Counted from the first letter of the stretch, positions 24,201 through 33,446 are shown. The stretch is 64,000 nucleotides of DNA from Reticulitermes speratus (GCA_021186555.1 JAJKFL010000007.1:4907249-4971248); one strand, 5' to 3'. Notes: generated by a model not told the origin, from the letters alone. Numbers and translations are program-made.

Positions 24201-27200
24201 AACGACACAAAATATTCAGTCCCTTTCATGACGTTATAAACGAGTTAAATTATATGTCTTATATATTATATAAGGAATAGTTTGTCTGCATGTAATTCTC
24301 TTGAACAGCCCATTCAAACGCCGTAATGATATCCTAACCTGAGACAGCATCCCCCTTAGTGTCTTCAAATCTGATTGCCATACGAATCACAGCTGGCTGT
24401 ACTACGGCGCTAAGTGTTCTGAATCCAGCGCTATTGTGCAGTTTATATGTCGTGGAAGGCACATCGGTGTACAACGTCATCTTGCTGTCTAAGAACCGCT
24501 GCGTGCTCTTTAGGTAACGGCTGAACTTAAGTCATATGGAGATAGTAAAAGTGTCCAAATTAATATTGCTAGAAAAATTAAACTGCTGAGAAAGTGGCAA
24601 TAGTTAAAACCGTAAAGTTGTTCTTGTGCCCGCCATGAAGGCGTATAGGGGGAGCAGAAGTGTGCCTCCACATATTCTTAACCCCGGCACTAGATGGACT
24701 TGAATGGTCGGTTTCACTTCCCTGCCGTTTTGCCCCCGGTACCCGTTGAATAGTAGGCTGTGTGGTCTCCACAGTCTGTCTGTACGTTTTGGAGAAGAAA
24801 AGCATTTCTTTTCCTGCCGGGAATCAAACCCCGGATCGTCCAGCCCGTAGCCACGGTGACACTAGCACAATTCTGTACGATTCTGTATCATATTTGAATG
24901 AGTCAATCTTTGGACGTTGTTCATCATTCCTTTCGTAAAATAAAAATTTAAGCCCATATTTTCGGGTACAGGATAGGTCCCTGCCCTCAGAATTGGGCCG
25001 CACTGAAAAAGCTAACTTAAATCTTTGTGTCCAGAGGTTTAGAATAGCTTTGTGTATCGGTCACATCTCGGTAGGTGTTTCCCTTGCTCTTATACCTGAA
25101 GACGGGGGCTGAACCTGTCCCCGAAACGTCGTTTTTTAATTATTGTTTTAAAAATGGAACGGTGGACGGTGGAAAAGTCCAAAGATTAAATGATTCCAAA
25201 GGAAACACTAGGTTTGCAGCTGGAATCGAACACACCGCAGGTAACCGGAAACATATCCTCACATACTTTATCAGATTCCTCTTATCTTTAGTAATGTAAT
25301 AAGCAGTAATGAACTGGAGGTGTCATACGTACGACTTCTTCGGGTAGTTGCTCGAGAAGCTGGGCAGGAAAAATCCTTGTACGATGGCCACACATGTGAG
25401 CAGACATCCCCACAGCAACTGCGGAGAAAACAGAGCCTTGTGTAATGTGCGCTGTAGTTGGTGTTGCATTGGTGAGACATTTAGCAAACGTTAAACGTGT
25501 AGTGAGCCAACGGCAATGAGACACGTGGGCTGTCATGTACACAGCAGTAAGATAAGAATTTAAACAACACAGTCACATTCTAAGAACAGGAATTTTTACA
25601 TTAACTAGAATCTCATCTCAGTTTTCCATTATAAAGAATTGCTATTGACTGCTTTCACAACAAAAATACAGTCGAACCCGGTTATAACGTCATGAAAGGG
25701 ACTGAATGTTTTGTGTCGTTATAAACGAGTGTTGTTATAACCGAGGAGTATACTGTTATGGTTAAGAGTGAGGAATTAATTGGTACCACAGAATTTCTGA
25801 CGCTATAGACGAGGTGTCGTATAAACCGATGTCGTTATAACCGGGTTCAACTACAGTAATTTTTGTTAAATAAAATAAACATTGCAAGTTTTCTGCTTTC
25901 TTCTGAGTTTTTCACATCACACAACATTACTGCAGTCCCCGTGTTTAATTCTTTGTATCTTACTCATCAGTTCAGTTATTTCAAGACGCTGCATCTCATA
26001 CCCGAGTTATTTAACATGAATGTGACGTACTACGGCGTACAAGAGTAACAAATGAGAGTTCTACGAGTACATAGCGCCATGTCCCGTGTTTGCTATACGA
26101 ACCGATGAAATATGAGATAAGGAATGGAGTCTAAATAACTGTTAAACTAAATTCTGCTTCAGAGGGTTAACAGAGGTGTGTGTGTTCTTTCCATAAAACT
26201 GAGTTTTCCAATCCCTAACCTCACTCTTTACGGCTCTGTAGTGATATTACGAACATGTGGCATCCAATATCTGCTTACATCAGACTGAGTTTGGAGTGCC
26301 GTATAAGCAACACGACTCACCAAACATTAAGTGCAGAAAGTATTACTAGAGCACTCGAAATCTATGAAGTGGCCAAGAATGTGGTTGCGCATAAATAATG
26401 CAGATCCAGTAGAAATAATAGTGTGTGTGTGTGTGTTTCATAGGCGATAATAATAATAATAATAGTCTAATAAAAATAATATTTACTACATTATCCTAGA
26501 GCTCCTTATTTGTATATGCAGCATAAAGAATTACTCTGACACGAGGTAACCAATGAAATGAAGGCTGGTACATTTTCGCGGACATTAAAAATTGCGGTAT
26601 TTAAAGGCCATTTTATGAAATGTAGCTCGCTGTGTGAAGAAAGGGCAAGTGATATAATGGAAGTCGATTATTATTTTGTCAACACATTTTCTTTTAAATA
26701 ATTAACAAAAGGATTTTAGTTGACAGTCTGTTCTCCTAAAAATATATTTCCTCTATGGATACAGCACAACGCATTCATACAGCGGCCTGCACTTACGCGT
26801 ATTTAACTCTGCATCCAATTTGATGACGTTTGTCAGTTGAATCAGAGTAATTTATTGGAGTATAGTCTTTCCTGAAAAGCACTGCACGTTACAGTAAGTT
26901 GTATGTGTTCGTCACGTAATAGCACTACACGTTACAGTAAGTTGTATGTGTTCGCCACGTAATAGCACTACACGTTACAGTAAGTTGTATGTGTTCGCAC
27001 GTAATAGCAATGCACGTTACAGTAAGTTGTATGTGTTCGTCACGTAATAGCACTGCACGTTACAGTAAGTTGTGTGTGTTTGTCACGTAATAGCACTACA
27101 CGTTACAGTAAGTTGTATGTGTTCGCCACGTAATAGCAATGCACGTTACAGTAAGTTGTATGTGTTCGTCACGTAATAGCACTGCACGTTACAGTAAGTT

Positions 27201-28260
27201 GTGTGTGTTCGTCACGTAATAGCACTACACGTTACAGTAAGTTGTATGTGTTCGTCACGTAATAGCACTGCACGTTACAGTAAGTTGTGTGTGTTCGTCA
27301 CGTAATAGCAATGCACGTTACATTAAGTTGTATGTGTTCGTCACGTAATAGCACTACACGTTACAGTAAGTTGTATGTGTTCGCCACGTAATAGCAATGC
27401 ACGTTACAGTAAGTTGTATGTGTTCGTCACGTAATAGCACTGCACGTTACAGTAAGTTGTGTGTGTTCGTCACGTAATAGCAATGCACGTTACATTAAGT
27501 TGTATGTGTTCGCCACGTAATAGCACTGCACGTTACAATAAGTTGTATGTGTTCGTCACGTAATTGCACTGCACGTTACAGTAAGTTGTATGTGTTCGTC
27601 ACGTAATAGTCTCCTTGCGCGACCACCCATTTTGACAAAGTTTATAAGTTAAATTTTATTGTACATAACCAACATCAAAATCTCGCAACAGCATTCAGTT
27701 TTTACGTGCAATGCCAATTTGATCGAATTCCACTGTAAACGTGAGCCATACGTGACCTCTGCTGTTCCACTAATTTTATTTACGTTGTGCTAACAGACTA
27801 TGAGAGATCTCACACAAATAGACAATACAAATAGACACAAATATGGACGAACAGAGAATCGAGAGCAGAAACATAGAATTGCAACAGTCGCGTCGGGCTT
27901 AATATTGTTTTCGGAGACAAATATGATGATGAATTTCTTAAAGTGCCTGCCTCACGAAATAATGTGATGTGTTATAGGTGCTCAGTCGTTACATCCTTCC
28001 CTGGAACTTTGACACACTTCGATAATTAAACAAATGTAAAAACACCAAGGAACTGATTTCTTTCCCACACGATCCATAACCACCAGACCCAGAAGGGGGT
28101 GAAGTGCTTAATACGTTAGAATACATAACACGATTAAACGTGAACATTCACGAGATAATTTCTGCGCCATGATTTCCAATTTTTGGTAAAGTCTTATTTA
28201 GAGAGTGCATGCATTTGATGCCATACTCACCACGCCTCTAATACGATCGGCAAGTGCCAT
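12077..28260 (-). CDS. Gene 1: small secreted Pro/Val-rich protein, four coding exons (138 aa)
   Basis: Spliced gene assembled by eye from four exons: 28260-28231, 25418-25333, 15790-15658 and 12244-12077. The exons add up to 138 codons plus TAA, with phases 0, 2 and 0 that match at every junction. All introns are GT-AG. The product starts [10 protein letters not shown], followed by a hydrophobic core [15 protein letters not shown], a classic signal peptide ending near residue 25, so it should be secreted. The mature part has a Tyr/Gly stretch ([12 protein letters not shown]), a Pro/Val/Ala-rich run ([17 protein letters not shown]), and a tail with [10 protein letters not shown] and an acidic patch (KEDIDD). 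The start is supported by A at -3 and G at +4 and by a TATA box upstream. Exons 3 and 4 are GC-rich islands in AT-rich DNA. I do not recognise the family; structural, cuticular or signalling roles are all possible. The introns (2.8, 9.5 and 3.4 kb) are full of repeats. Seen: exon phases and splice sites. Inferred: that the exons belong to one transcript. Confidence 0.8.
12533..12735 (-). mobile_element. TTAG-tailed LINE, 3' fragment
   Basis: Minus strand copy of the 3' end of the elements at 29082-29588 and 50999-51534 (GAAGTGGGATGGGGGGCATG, GGTTCCACAAAACGCGGGG). It lies in intron 3 of gene 1, sense orientation. Confidence 0.75.
13084..13124 (-). ncRNA. Hammerhead-like motif, altered core
   Basis: Minus strand: CTGACGA (fits CTGANGA), TGGCTTGGTAAAGCT helix region, GAAACATATGTA, GGGG. 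The base before GAAA is changed and helix II is imperfect. Confidence 0.4.
13137..13247. repeat. Foldback hairpin next to a hammerhead-like motif
   Basis: Two 22-bp arms, ATACACTTAACATCCATTATCT and its exact inverse ending near 13247, separated by about 66 bp. The motif at 13084-13124 lies just outside the left arm. Confidence 0.75.
14354..14695 (+). repeat. Unclassified 350-bp dispersed repeat, copy 2
   Basis: Collinear with 9541-9895 with small differences. It lies in intron 3 of gene 1, antisense. A further minus-strand scrap lies at about 16045-16110. Confidence 0.7.
15104..15148 (-). ncRNA. Hammerhead-like motif with good helices
   Basis: Minus strand: ATCAC, core CTGAAGA, one extra C, helix GGAAG-loop-CTTCC, GAAACGTC, then GTGAT. 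Helix I (ATCAC/GTGAT) is perfect, and the core fits CTGANGA and GAAA. Helix III is only AC/GT. In intron 3 of gene 1, same strand as the gene. Confidence 0.6.
15300..15505 (-). mobile_element. SINE family 3 (tRNA-derived) copy
   Basis: Minus strand: GCCAAGGCTGAGGCTGTTAG head, B-box-like GGTTCAATCC, then a body ending at GTATCTTTCCACCAGTGCT. It shares its whole length with the copy at 37500-37675. In intron 3 side of exon 3 of gene 1. Confidence 0.7.
15658..15790 (-). CDS. Gene 1 coding exon 3 (Tyr/Gly and Pro/Val-rich region)
   Basis: 133 nt after the acceptor CCCGTGTTTCAG, with a branch-point-like TACTAAT about 30 nt upstream. It encodes [18 protein letters not shown], continues through the Pro/Val run to PAPAPHAQ, and ends at donor CAG then GTATTA. 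It is strongly GC-rich compared with its surroundings. Other frames of this stretch are open only by chance. Confidence 0.85.
16276..16543 (+). mobile_element. SINE family 1 copy
   Basis: Same head (GCCGATCTCAGTGGCCGCGCGG), B box GGTTCGAATCC and A-rich tail. It lies in intron 2 of gene 1, antisense to it. Confidence 0.88.
16880..17480. repeat. Minisatellite, 36- or 39-bp units, about 15 copies
   Basis: Unit core TCTCCTCCGTTAAGTTAACT followed by ACGGTAGTGACG, alternating between TCTG (36 bp) and TTGTCTG (39 bp) versions. Each unit holds the palindrome AGTTAACT. All units keep the same frame on the plus strand, giving a 227-codon reading frame (16826-17509) of repeated [12 protein letters not shown]. 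It lies in intron 2 of gene 1 and is very likely noncoding. Confidence 0.92.
17510..19315. other. Gene 1 intron 2, partly unclassified
   Basis: Holds the foldback at 18083-18255 and an ACCGATGTTTCGG scrap near 17591. The overlapping frames at 18582-19183 show no known domain. Confidence 0.5.
18083..18255. repeat. Foldback hairpin with CGACGTTTCG motifs
   Basis: Imperfect arms centred near 18165: GGGTCAAGCAGTCCAA (18143-18158) and TTGGACTGCTTGACC (18173-18187) pair, and weaker pairing reaches out to GACGTTTCG and AAACGTCGA on the two sides. Confidence 0.7.
19316..19548 (+). mobile_element. SINE family 1 copy with internal deletion
   Basis: Same head and B box. About 25 bp are missing after the CTGCGACGGGC segment. 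A-rich tail. In intron 2 of gene 1, antisense. Confidence 0.88.
20296..20843 (-). mobile_element. SINE family 2-related copy split by a family 1 SINE
   Basis: Outer parts at 20296-20347 and 20613-20843. The head reads GGACAGCGTAGCCGGTACAG, then a B box GGTTCGGATCC. The interruption is the SINE at 20348-20612. Confidence 0.8.
20348..20612 (-). mobile_element. SINE family 1 inserted into a family 2 SINE
   Basis: Full-length minus copy flanked by the perfect 10-bp duplication GTAGATCTAT (20338-20347 and 20613-20622). The flanking sequence on both sides is one older family 2 SINE, so this is a nested insertion. Confidence 0.9.
21020..21675. mobile_element. Tigger/pogo-like non-autonomous DNA transposon
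   Basis: About 650 bp with terminal inverted repeats CAGTAGAACCTCGGTTATCC (left) and the inverse, TAGTAGAACCTCGATTATCC (right). TA lies at the left edge, and the right edge is slightly worn. The ends are typical of the pogo/Tigger branch of Tc1/mariner elements. The inside has no transposase frame, so movement would need a transposase from elsewhere. In intron 2 of gene 1. Confidence 0.85.
22011..22136. repeat. 57-bp inverted repeat with 12-nt loop
   Basis: Left arm 22011-22067 and right arm 22080-22136 match with two mismatches out of 57. The spacer is GTTTCGGGACGT. In RNA this would be a long, nearly perfect hairpin, in intron 2 of gene 1. The GACGTTTCGG at the tip links it to the hammerhead-like repeat set. 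Confidence 0.9.
22137..23720. other. Gene 1 intron 2, no recognised feature
   Basis: AT-rich intronic DNA with no clear exon, repeat end or domain. Confidence 0.5.
23721..23981 (-). mobile_element. SINE family 1 copy beside an AT microsatellite
   Basis: Full-length minus copy with the usual boxes. AT-repeat sequence on both sides (CATATATATAT) may include the target-site duplication. In intron 2 of gene 1, same strand as the gene. Confidence 0.88.
23983..24068. repeat. TA and CATA microsatellites
   Basis: (TA)n followed by (CA)n and (CATA)n between a SINE and a MITE. Any reading frames here are low-complexity artefacts. Confidence 0.9.
24068..24252 (-). mobile_element. Palindromic MITE copy 1 (Tc1/mariner-like)
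   Basis: About 185 bp: CAGTCAAGCCCAGTTATAAC at the left, then GACATCGGTTTATACGACAC, and a worn right end. It is the inverse of the copy at 25670-25856, with roughly 88% identity by eye. Confidence 0.8.
24616..24864 (-). mobile_element. SINE family 2-related copy
   Basis: Minus strand: a tRNA-like GGCTACGGGCTGGACGATCC stretch, B box GGGTTTGATTCCC, then the shared body. It lies in intron 2 of gene 1, sense orientation. Confidence 0.75.
25091..25137 (+). ncRNA. Hammerhead-like motif
   Basis: Core CTGAAGA, extra C, helix GGGG-loop-CCCC, GAAACGTC, then GTTTT. Helix I is weak. It lies in intron 2 of gene 1 on the opposite strand. Confidence 0.5.
25333..25418 (-). CDS. Gene 1 coding exon 2 (hydrophobic core of signal peptide)
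   Basis: 86 nt after the acceptor CTGTTTTCTCCGCAG, encoding [15 protein letters not shown] and then [13 protein letters not shown]. The donor GTACGT leaves two bases (TC), which complete a serine codon with the first G of exon 3. Because 86 is not a multiple of three, skipping this exon would shift the frame. Two inverted MITE copies lie on either side, at 24068-24252 and 25670-25856. Confidence 0.8.
25670..25856 (+). mobile_element. Palindromic MITE copy 2 (Tc1/mariner-like)
   Basis: Ends TACAGTCGAACCCGGTTATA and, inverted, TACTGTAGTTGAACCCGG: terminal inverted repeats at TA. It is opposite in direction to 24068-24252, and gene 1 exon 2 lies between them. Confidence 0.85.
26878..27609. repeat. 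Minisatellite, 43-bp unit, 17 copies
   Basis: Unit: GCACTACACGTTACAGTAAG, TTGTATGTGTTCGTCACGTAATA. Variants fall into three types (ACTACAC, AATGCAC, ACTGCAC starts) that recur in the same order at copies 3-5, 6-8 and 12-14, a 129-bp higher-order unit. It lies in intron 1 of gene 1. Confidence 0.92.
28231..28260 (-). CDS. Gene 1 coding exon 1 (start codon and N-region of signal peptide)
   Basis: Ten codons, [10 protein letters not shown], ending at a strong donor (GTG then GTGAGT at 28230 downward). The two arginines form the positive n-region of the signal peptide. The ATG is about 37 nt after the predicted transcription start. The exon ends in phase 0, matching exon 2. Confidence 0.75.
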
Positions 28261-28295
28261 AGTGTCCACTGGTATTGGTGAATCTCCACTTGGTT

Positions 28296-28331
28296 CTGAC
28301 GCAATCACCTTAGCGTGTACCTGGTTTTATA
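28296..28331 (-). promoter_or_regulatory. Gene 1 core promoter (TATA box plus initiator-like site)
   Basis: On the minus strand, TATAAAA lies at 28331-28325, and an arthropod initiator-like TCAG has its A near 28297, 34 nt from the first T of the TATA box. The start codon follows at 28260, giving a short leader. TATA position and leader length are ordinary for an insect gene. The exact start site is inferred. Confidence 0.6.
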
Positions 28332-28639
28332 CCTCAACCCTTCCCTCCGCTTGTTATAAGAGGGTGGGTTGTCTGGATTGGGCACTGTCCTTGAGTAGCT
28401 GCCATGTAGTAATACGGCCAATGTAGCAAGACCACCAACTGGTCTGTCTTATAAAGAATGTTTGTTCTGACACTGGCACTGAACAAACAGGGGCATTGTA
28501 ATTAGTAACAGCTATTTAATGAGTCGTATATTTTAGAATTATAAATGATTTATTTGATTAATTGGTTGCTTTATAACTGGTATCAACAACCGATGTTTAT
28601 AGCATCGAAAGCAAGTATTACGTTGATGGGAAATTATTA

Positions 28640-29620
28640 TTCTGTAAGGTTCTGACGATACTATATCACAATTAAGCTTATTAAATGCATGGACCTTTTC
28701 CACTGTCTTTCGTACTAAAATTAATATAATTAATACGACACTAATTTTCGGGGCAGAATGGTTTACACGTCGCCACAAGCAAAGAATCTAGTGAAAGGAA
28801 ATATCTACTGTGCCCCGTGACGAAGATGGAACATCAAACGTTTAGTGAGATTTGTGTTGACATGGGTTTTAAACTGCGTTTGAAACACAGTGTGTTCACT
28901 GATTTTACTTAACTTTGTGTTAAAGAACAGTGTAAATACGTATGCAGTAACTTTATGTTTTGAAAGCAAGCTGGAAGATGGGGAACGTTCCTGCCCCGCG
29001 AAACGTAGTGTTATTAATTATGTTAATTATATTAGGCGAAAGAAAAGTCGATACATTTAATGAGTTTAATTACAAATTATGGTCTGTCACACTGAGGGAG
29101 GAACACAGGCTGAGGGTGTTTAAGAATAGGGTGCTGGGAGGATATTTGGGCCTGAGAGGGACGGGGTAACAGGGGAGTGGAGAAGACTACATAACGAGGA
29201 ACTTAATGATCTGTACTTATCACCAAATATCACCAAAAATCAAATCGAGAAGAATGAGGTGGGCAGGACATGTAGCACGTATGGGTGAGGGGATAGGGGA
29301 GAGGTGCATACAGGGTTTTGGTGGGGAGACCTGAGGAGAGGAGACCACTTGGAAGACCCAGGCGTAGATGGGAGGATAATATTAAAATGGATCTTCAAGA
29401 AGTGGAATGGGGGGGCATGGACTGGATTGATATGGCTCAGGATAGGGACAGGTGGCGGGCTCTTGTGAGTGCGGTAATGAACCTTCGGGTTCCATAAAAT
29501 GCGGATAATTTCTTGACTAGCTGAGGACCTGTTAGCTTCTGAAGAAGGACTCTGCTGCATGGAGTTAGTTAGTTAGTTAGTTAGTAGTTTTAATTACAAA
29601 TTATGCCTTGCGATAGGCCG
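28640..29620. mobile_element. Diverged foldback element split by a LINE
   Basis: The left arm (about 28640-28770, read inverted: CTGCCCCGAAAATTAGTGTC, TATTAATTATATTAATTT) pairs imperfectly with the right arm (about 28990-29081: CCTGCCCCGCGAAACGTAGTG, TTAATTATGTTAATTA). A worn hammerhead-like GGAAGATGGGG-CCCC-GCGAAACGTA lies in the right arm. The LINE at 29082-29588 interrupts the right side. Confidence 0.55.
29082..29588 (+). mobile_element. TTAG-tailed LINE, 5'-truncated, with perfect 17-bp duplication
   Basis: Translates in pieces to [32 protein letters not shown] and [20 protein letters not shown], with frameshifts. It ends in a (GTTA)n tract. TTTAATTACAAATTATG lies on both sides (29065-29081 and 29589-29605), an exact target-site duplication. 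The target was the right arm of the foldback element at 28640-29620. Confidence 0.85.
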
Positions 29621-29744
29621 TTTTCCGGTCACGCGATTCCTAACAATCCAAATTCTATACATCCCATTGTGATAATATATGAACTAAATTAATAACAACC
29701 GTCAGTTCACAACTACAATTTATTGTCAGAACTTAACATTCATT

Positions 29745-29990
29745 GCCGAACCCAGTGGCGGTCTAAGGCGTGGGTCTGCGGCCGCTCGCTTAGTAGGATT
29801 GTGGGTTCGAATCCCGCCGGTGGCATGGCTGTCTGTCTCTTGTGAGTGTTGTGTGTTGTCAGGTAGAGGTCTCTGCGACGAGCTGGTCACTCGTCCAGAG
29901 ATGTCCTACCGAGTGTGGTGTTCTGAGTGTGATCGTGAAGCCTCGATAATGACGAGGCCGAGGCCCACTAGGGGCTGTTGAGCCATAGGG
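29745..29990 (+). mobile_element. SINE family 1 copy with A-box deletion
   Basis: The head reads GCCGAACCCAGTGGC and then jumps to GGTCTAAGGCG, removing part of the A box, so this copy probably cannot be transcribed. The B box GGTTCGAATCC is intact. Confidence 0.88.
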
Positions 29991-30012
29991 GGGAGGGGGG
30001 GTACTTACTGTT

Positions 30013-30055
30013 CATTACAACATGTTTCGGCCGACTTGGCCATCTTCAGATAATA
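30013..30055 (-). ncRNA. Hammerhead-like motif with good helices
   Basis: Minus strand: TATTAT, core CTGAAGA, extra T, helix GGCC-AAGTC-GGCC, GAAACATGTT, then GTAATG. Helix I pairs over six positions counting G-T wobbles. Core bases are intact. Confidence 0.6.
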
Positions 30056-30787
30056 CAAGAAATGTACAAAATACTTGGGAAGTTAATTGCAATATTGTTT
30101 TATGAAGAGAAATGAGATGTCGTTTTTACAAAAGGGGTAAAATTCATAAGGATTCGTGTTATTTATGTAGTTCTAAAGTCTTATATATTGTAGTATACAA
30201 AAATATTGTCTTGAAAGTTCTAGCTTTTACCTAATTTAATGTTGTTTTATGTTGAGTGATTTAATTATGGTATACTCATTAATTTTACCTTTAGAAGATT
30301 TTTAGAGTCGTTTCCCTTTTTTAAGATATTCCTACCTTGAGTGTATATTGCTGAAAGTTTGAGTGTAATACAATATAATATAATATAGAATATATAAAGG
30401 GAGTAAAAATAAGTCGGTAAATTTGGCAACGCGGCTCTAATCCGTGAGTAAGATGTTCTTTTCTAACTCCGTCCCAAGCAAGATACATCCAGTGGAATAT
30501 GCTAATCGGGCTGTCAGTTCTGTCAGCGTGTCTGAGCGCCGCACGCTAAATGTATTCGGATCGACTGCTTCAGTATGAAACCCTTCTATCTAAAAGACTG
30601 TTCAGACGCAACACGCACCGCGCAACTGTTAACAAAATAACACATGTGGCAATTGCTTTATCTTCATGGGCTTCCTGTCACTTCTACCGTAAAGCACAAT
30701 GGCGCCTTCTTCGGGTGTCACGTGGCTTGTGGCTTGCGTATTGTGAAGGTTATTTGCAAGTTTTGGGCCGGTAAAAAATCTATCAAC

Positions 30788-31022
30788 TGCCTTCTAAAAC
30801 ACGTGATTGAAGGAAAGTTAGAACGAAGGATAGAAATGACGGGAAGACGAGGAAGAAGGCGTAAGCAGCTACTGGATGGCCTTAAGGAAAAGAGAAGATA
30901 CTGGAAATCGAAAGAGGAAGCACTAGATAGCACCCTGTGGAGAACTCGCTTTGGAAGAGGCTACGGACCTATCGTAAGACAGACTACAGAATGAATGAAT
31001 GAATGAATGAATGAATGAATGA
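30788..31022 (+). mobile_element. RTE-like LINE, short 3' copy with (GAAT)n tail
   Basis: Matches the last 210 bp of the element at 1905-5314, from AACTGCCTTCTAAAACACG to the end, with a tail of about eight GAAT units from 30989. The last stretch is in frame up to RQTTE and TGA (30992-30994). Confidence 0.85.
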
Positions 31023-32492
31023 AATAATCTTTCGGAGTTAGCGGGTGCTTCTCCCTTGTACGTGAGGTGGAAAGGGCAGGGTGTTTATTTTGTTTCGTCT
31101 GTCAATCCGCTATCGCTAGCACTATACAAATTACTCGCTCCTAGCGTTCCGCTTGGAAATTTCACCAGACAAAAATGACCAAATGACGTAATAGCAAAAT
31201 CGCCAATCAGCTTGCTAATATTATCAGTCGAATATATTTGTTACTGGAGACGATTCTGAACTTTTTAGCTATCTGCTTTCCATTCTCACAGCCTATTTGC
31301 CGAAGATCTGTTTGAGTCTTATTATTTTATTTTTATCGGTCGTCCAGTCGACCTTTATCTTAGAGTGTAATCTGGTAAATAGTTCACCAACTTTTCGGAA
31401 GCGCTTGCTGCCTCCATATTTAGCGTGGAAATAACTTTTACTGGAATATAGAGGCTGCAGGTTGTGTCTGCACTCTTGTTCAAAAGCTTTCCTTTAGTAA
31501 ATGCTGATTCAAATAATATTCTAGTAGAAATAATCACGGTTATCTTCAGTATCGACATCCCTTCCGTGGTTGTTAGGCTCCATATGTACGTAAACTTCTT
31601 TATTCCTCACTCTTCCAGCGTCAGTTTCTTGACCTTTGGTTTGATACTTTATTCATTAAGTTACTGACTAATGGGAAGGCAATATTTCAATTTTGTTACG
31701 GTGGCGCCTAATATTTGTTGGTCCTCATTACGGAGCTTGCTTCATGTCACCCTTTTGGCCACTAGAATTCTCAGTTGGCTCCTAGATTTTTGGAAAGTTT
31801 TTTTTCACTCCAGTATTAGGCTACATTTTTGTCGTACAAATCCGTAACCATTGAGTTCCACAGTTCACGATCTTGACCACATTTTAGACTCTTGTGTGTG
31901 TGTGTGTTCTTTTTCTATGTGTCGTGACTGTACGTAAGCTACACGAGGACGCAAGGAAGAAAAGCACACGACATGAATGCTCAAAAATTGCTATTTATCT
32001 GTAAAACATAAATACGGCCTGTTTAGAGACGTTTGGAACTCGTGAAAGCCTGGGCGATATGTTAGTAAGTTGCCGCTGGTTCTGTGAGTTACTGCTGTAG
32101 GGACAAAACTTATCATTTGCGTTGTTCTTTGGAAGTTCTTCGGTTTGATGAAGCATTAGGAAGGCATTCATTTTACAGTGAACCCAACACGGCGATGAAT
32201 AGAATGAAATTAAATTAATATATATATATATATATGTTTATCACTCGTTGCAAGCGATTTAGTATATAGGTCTAATTCTTGCTGCACTGAATGTGTCCAC
32301 ATTTGAAATACACTACTAATGGATAATGCTTGTTAAAAACTCAACGGGAAATCTGTTACGGATGGAAGTGTGCACATGACGGGGCCACTTGCCTATTAAC
32401 GCCATCTGTCAGAAAATGAGAAGCTCTTAGAAGTGAGAGTATGTACATATCGAGATCATTTGACAATTAACTACGTCTATGATAAAGCTAAA
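31023..32492. other. No recognised feature
   Basis: Upstream of gene 1. Two overlapping frames at 31355-31667 on opposite strands lack domain signals. Confidence 0.5.
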
Positions 32493-32762
32493 TTTCACCC
32501 TAGAACAGGCCATGAAGGCCAAGAGGAGGAGTAGAGGTATAGCTCTACTCTTTCTTTAACCTCGGCGCTAGATGGGGTGGGTGGTCAACTCCATGTCCCG
32601 GCCGCTTTACCCCCGGGAATGACCCGGCACCCATTGTACAGGAGGCTGGGTGGGCCCCAGGACCGGTCTGAACGGGTTCTGAAAATCTCGCCCCACCGGG
32701 ATTCGATCCCCGGACCGTCCAGCTCGTAGCGAGTCGCTATACCGACTGCGCTATCCCGACCC
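32493..32762 (-). mobile_element. SINE family 2 copy
   Basis: Same head (GGTCGGGATAGCGCAGTCGG), B-box region GGGATCGAATCCC and body as the copy at 8468-8743. Confidence 0.85.
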
Positions 32763-33171
32763 ACAACTACGGCTATGAGACACCGAAAGTGACTACGTCC
32801 TCTGGTGAGTGAATATAAACACATGGTGCTCAGTGCCAACAGAAATAGACTGCATCCATTTACTTCCAGATCTTTTCCAATTCACCGTTTACAAAGCCAT
32901 CCTACATTCCTATGCTTTCTGACAGCTGCAGGAACATCGCTACGTAACTGAATAACTAAGCAATACACACAAGCGAGATATCAGGCTTCCTCCGCCCTGT
33001 AATGACGCCTTTGATCTTCTGGGATATTCAAGGGTCACCCCTTGAAAATCGGACAGATAGGCTGACCCGAAACGTCTGTAACCAACTACCAACCTACACC
33101 GCAGAACAGCGAAAGCCACTGTGCACACATACGCACACATGTGCATAGACGTCTATAGGTAAAGTTAAGGT

Positions 33172-33446
33172 AAAGTTCCCCCTAGAACAGGCCATGAAGG
33201 CCCAGAGGGGAGTAGAGGTATAGCTCTACTCTTTCTTTAACCTTGGCACTAGATGAGGGTGGGTGGACAACTCCACGCCCCGGCCGCTTTACCCCGGAAA
33301 AGAGACTCTGTACCCATTGTACAGGAGGCTGGGTGGAACCCAGGGCCGGTTTGGACGGGTGCGGAAAATCTCGCCCCCACCGGGATTCGATCCCCGGACC
33401 GTCCAGCCCGTAGCGAGTCGCTATACCGACTACGCTATCCCGGCCC
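33172..33446 (-). mobile_element. SINE family 2 copy
   Basis: Close relative of the copy at 32493-32762, about 400 bp away and in the same direction. Reading frames through it are chance. Confidence 0.85.

Noticed and set aside
25271..25542. Two longer minus-strand frames over gene 1 exon 2
   Set aside because: They read through the splice acceptor in other frames. The LLWGCLL frame joins exons 1 and 3 in phase and gives a signal peptide; the others do not.
26878..27609. CRISPR array
   Set aside because: The units are directly tandem 43-bp repeats with no unique spacers, in a eukaryotic intron.
29561..29588. Telomere-type repeat from (TTAG)n
   Set aside because: The insect telomere unit is TTAGG; this is a four-base (GTTA)n tail of a LINE, flanked by its target duplication.
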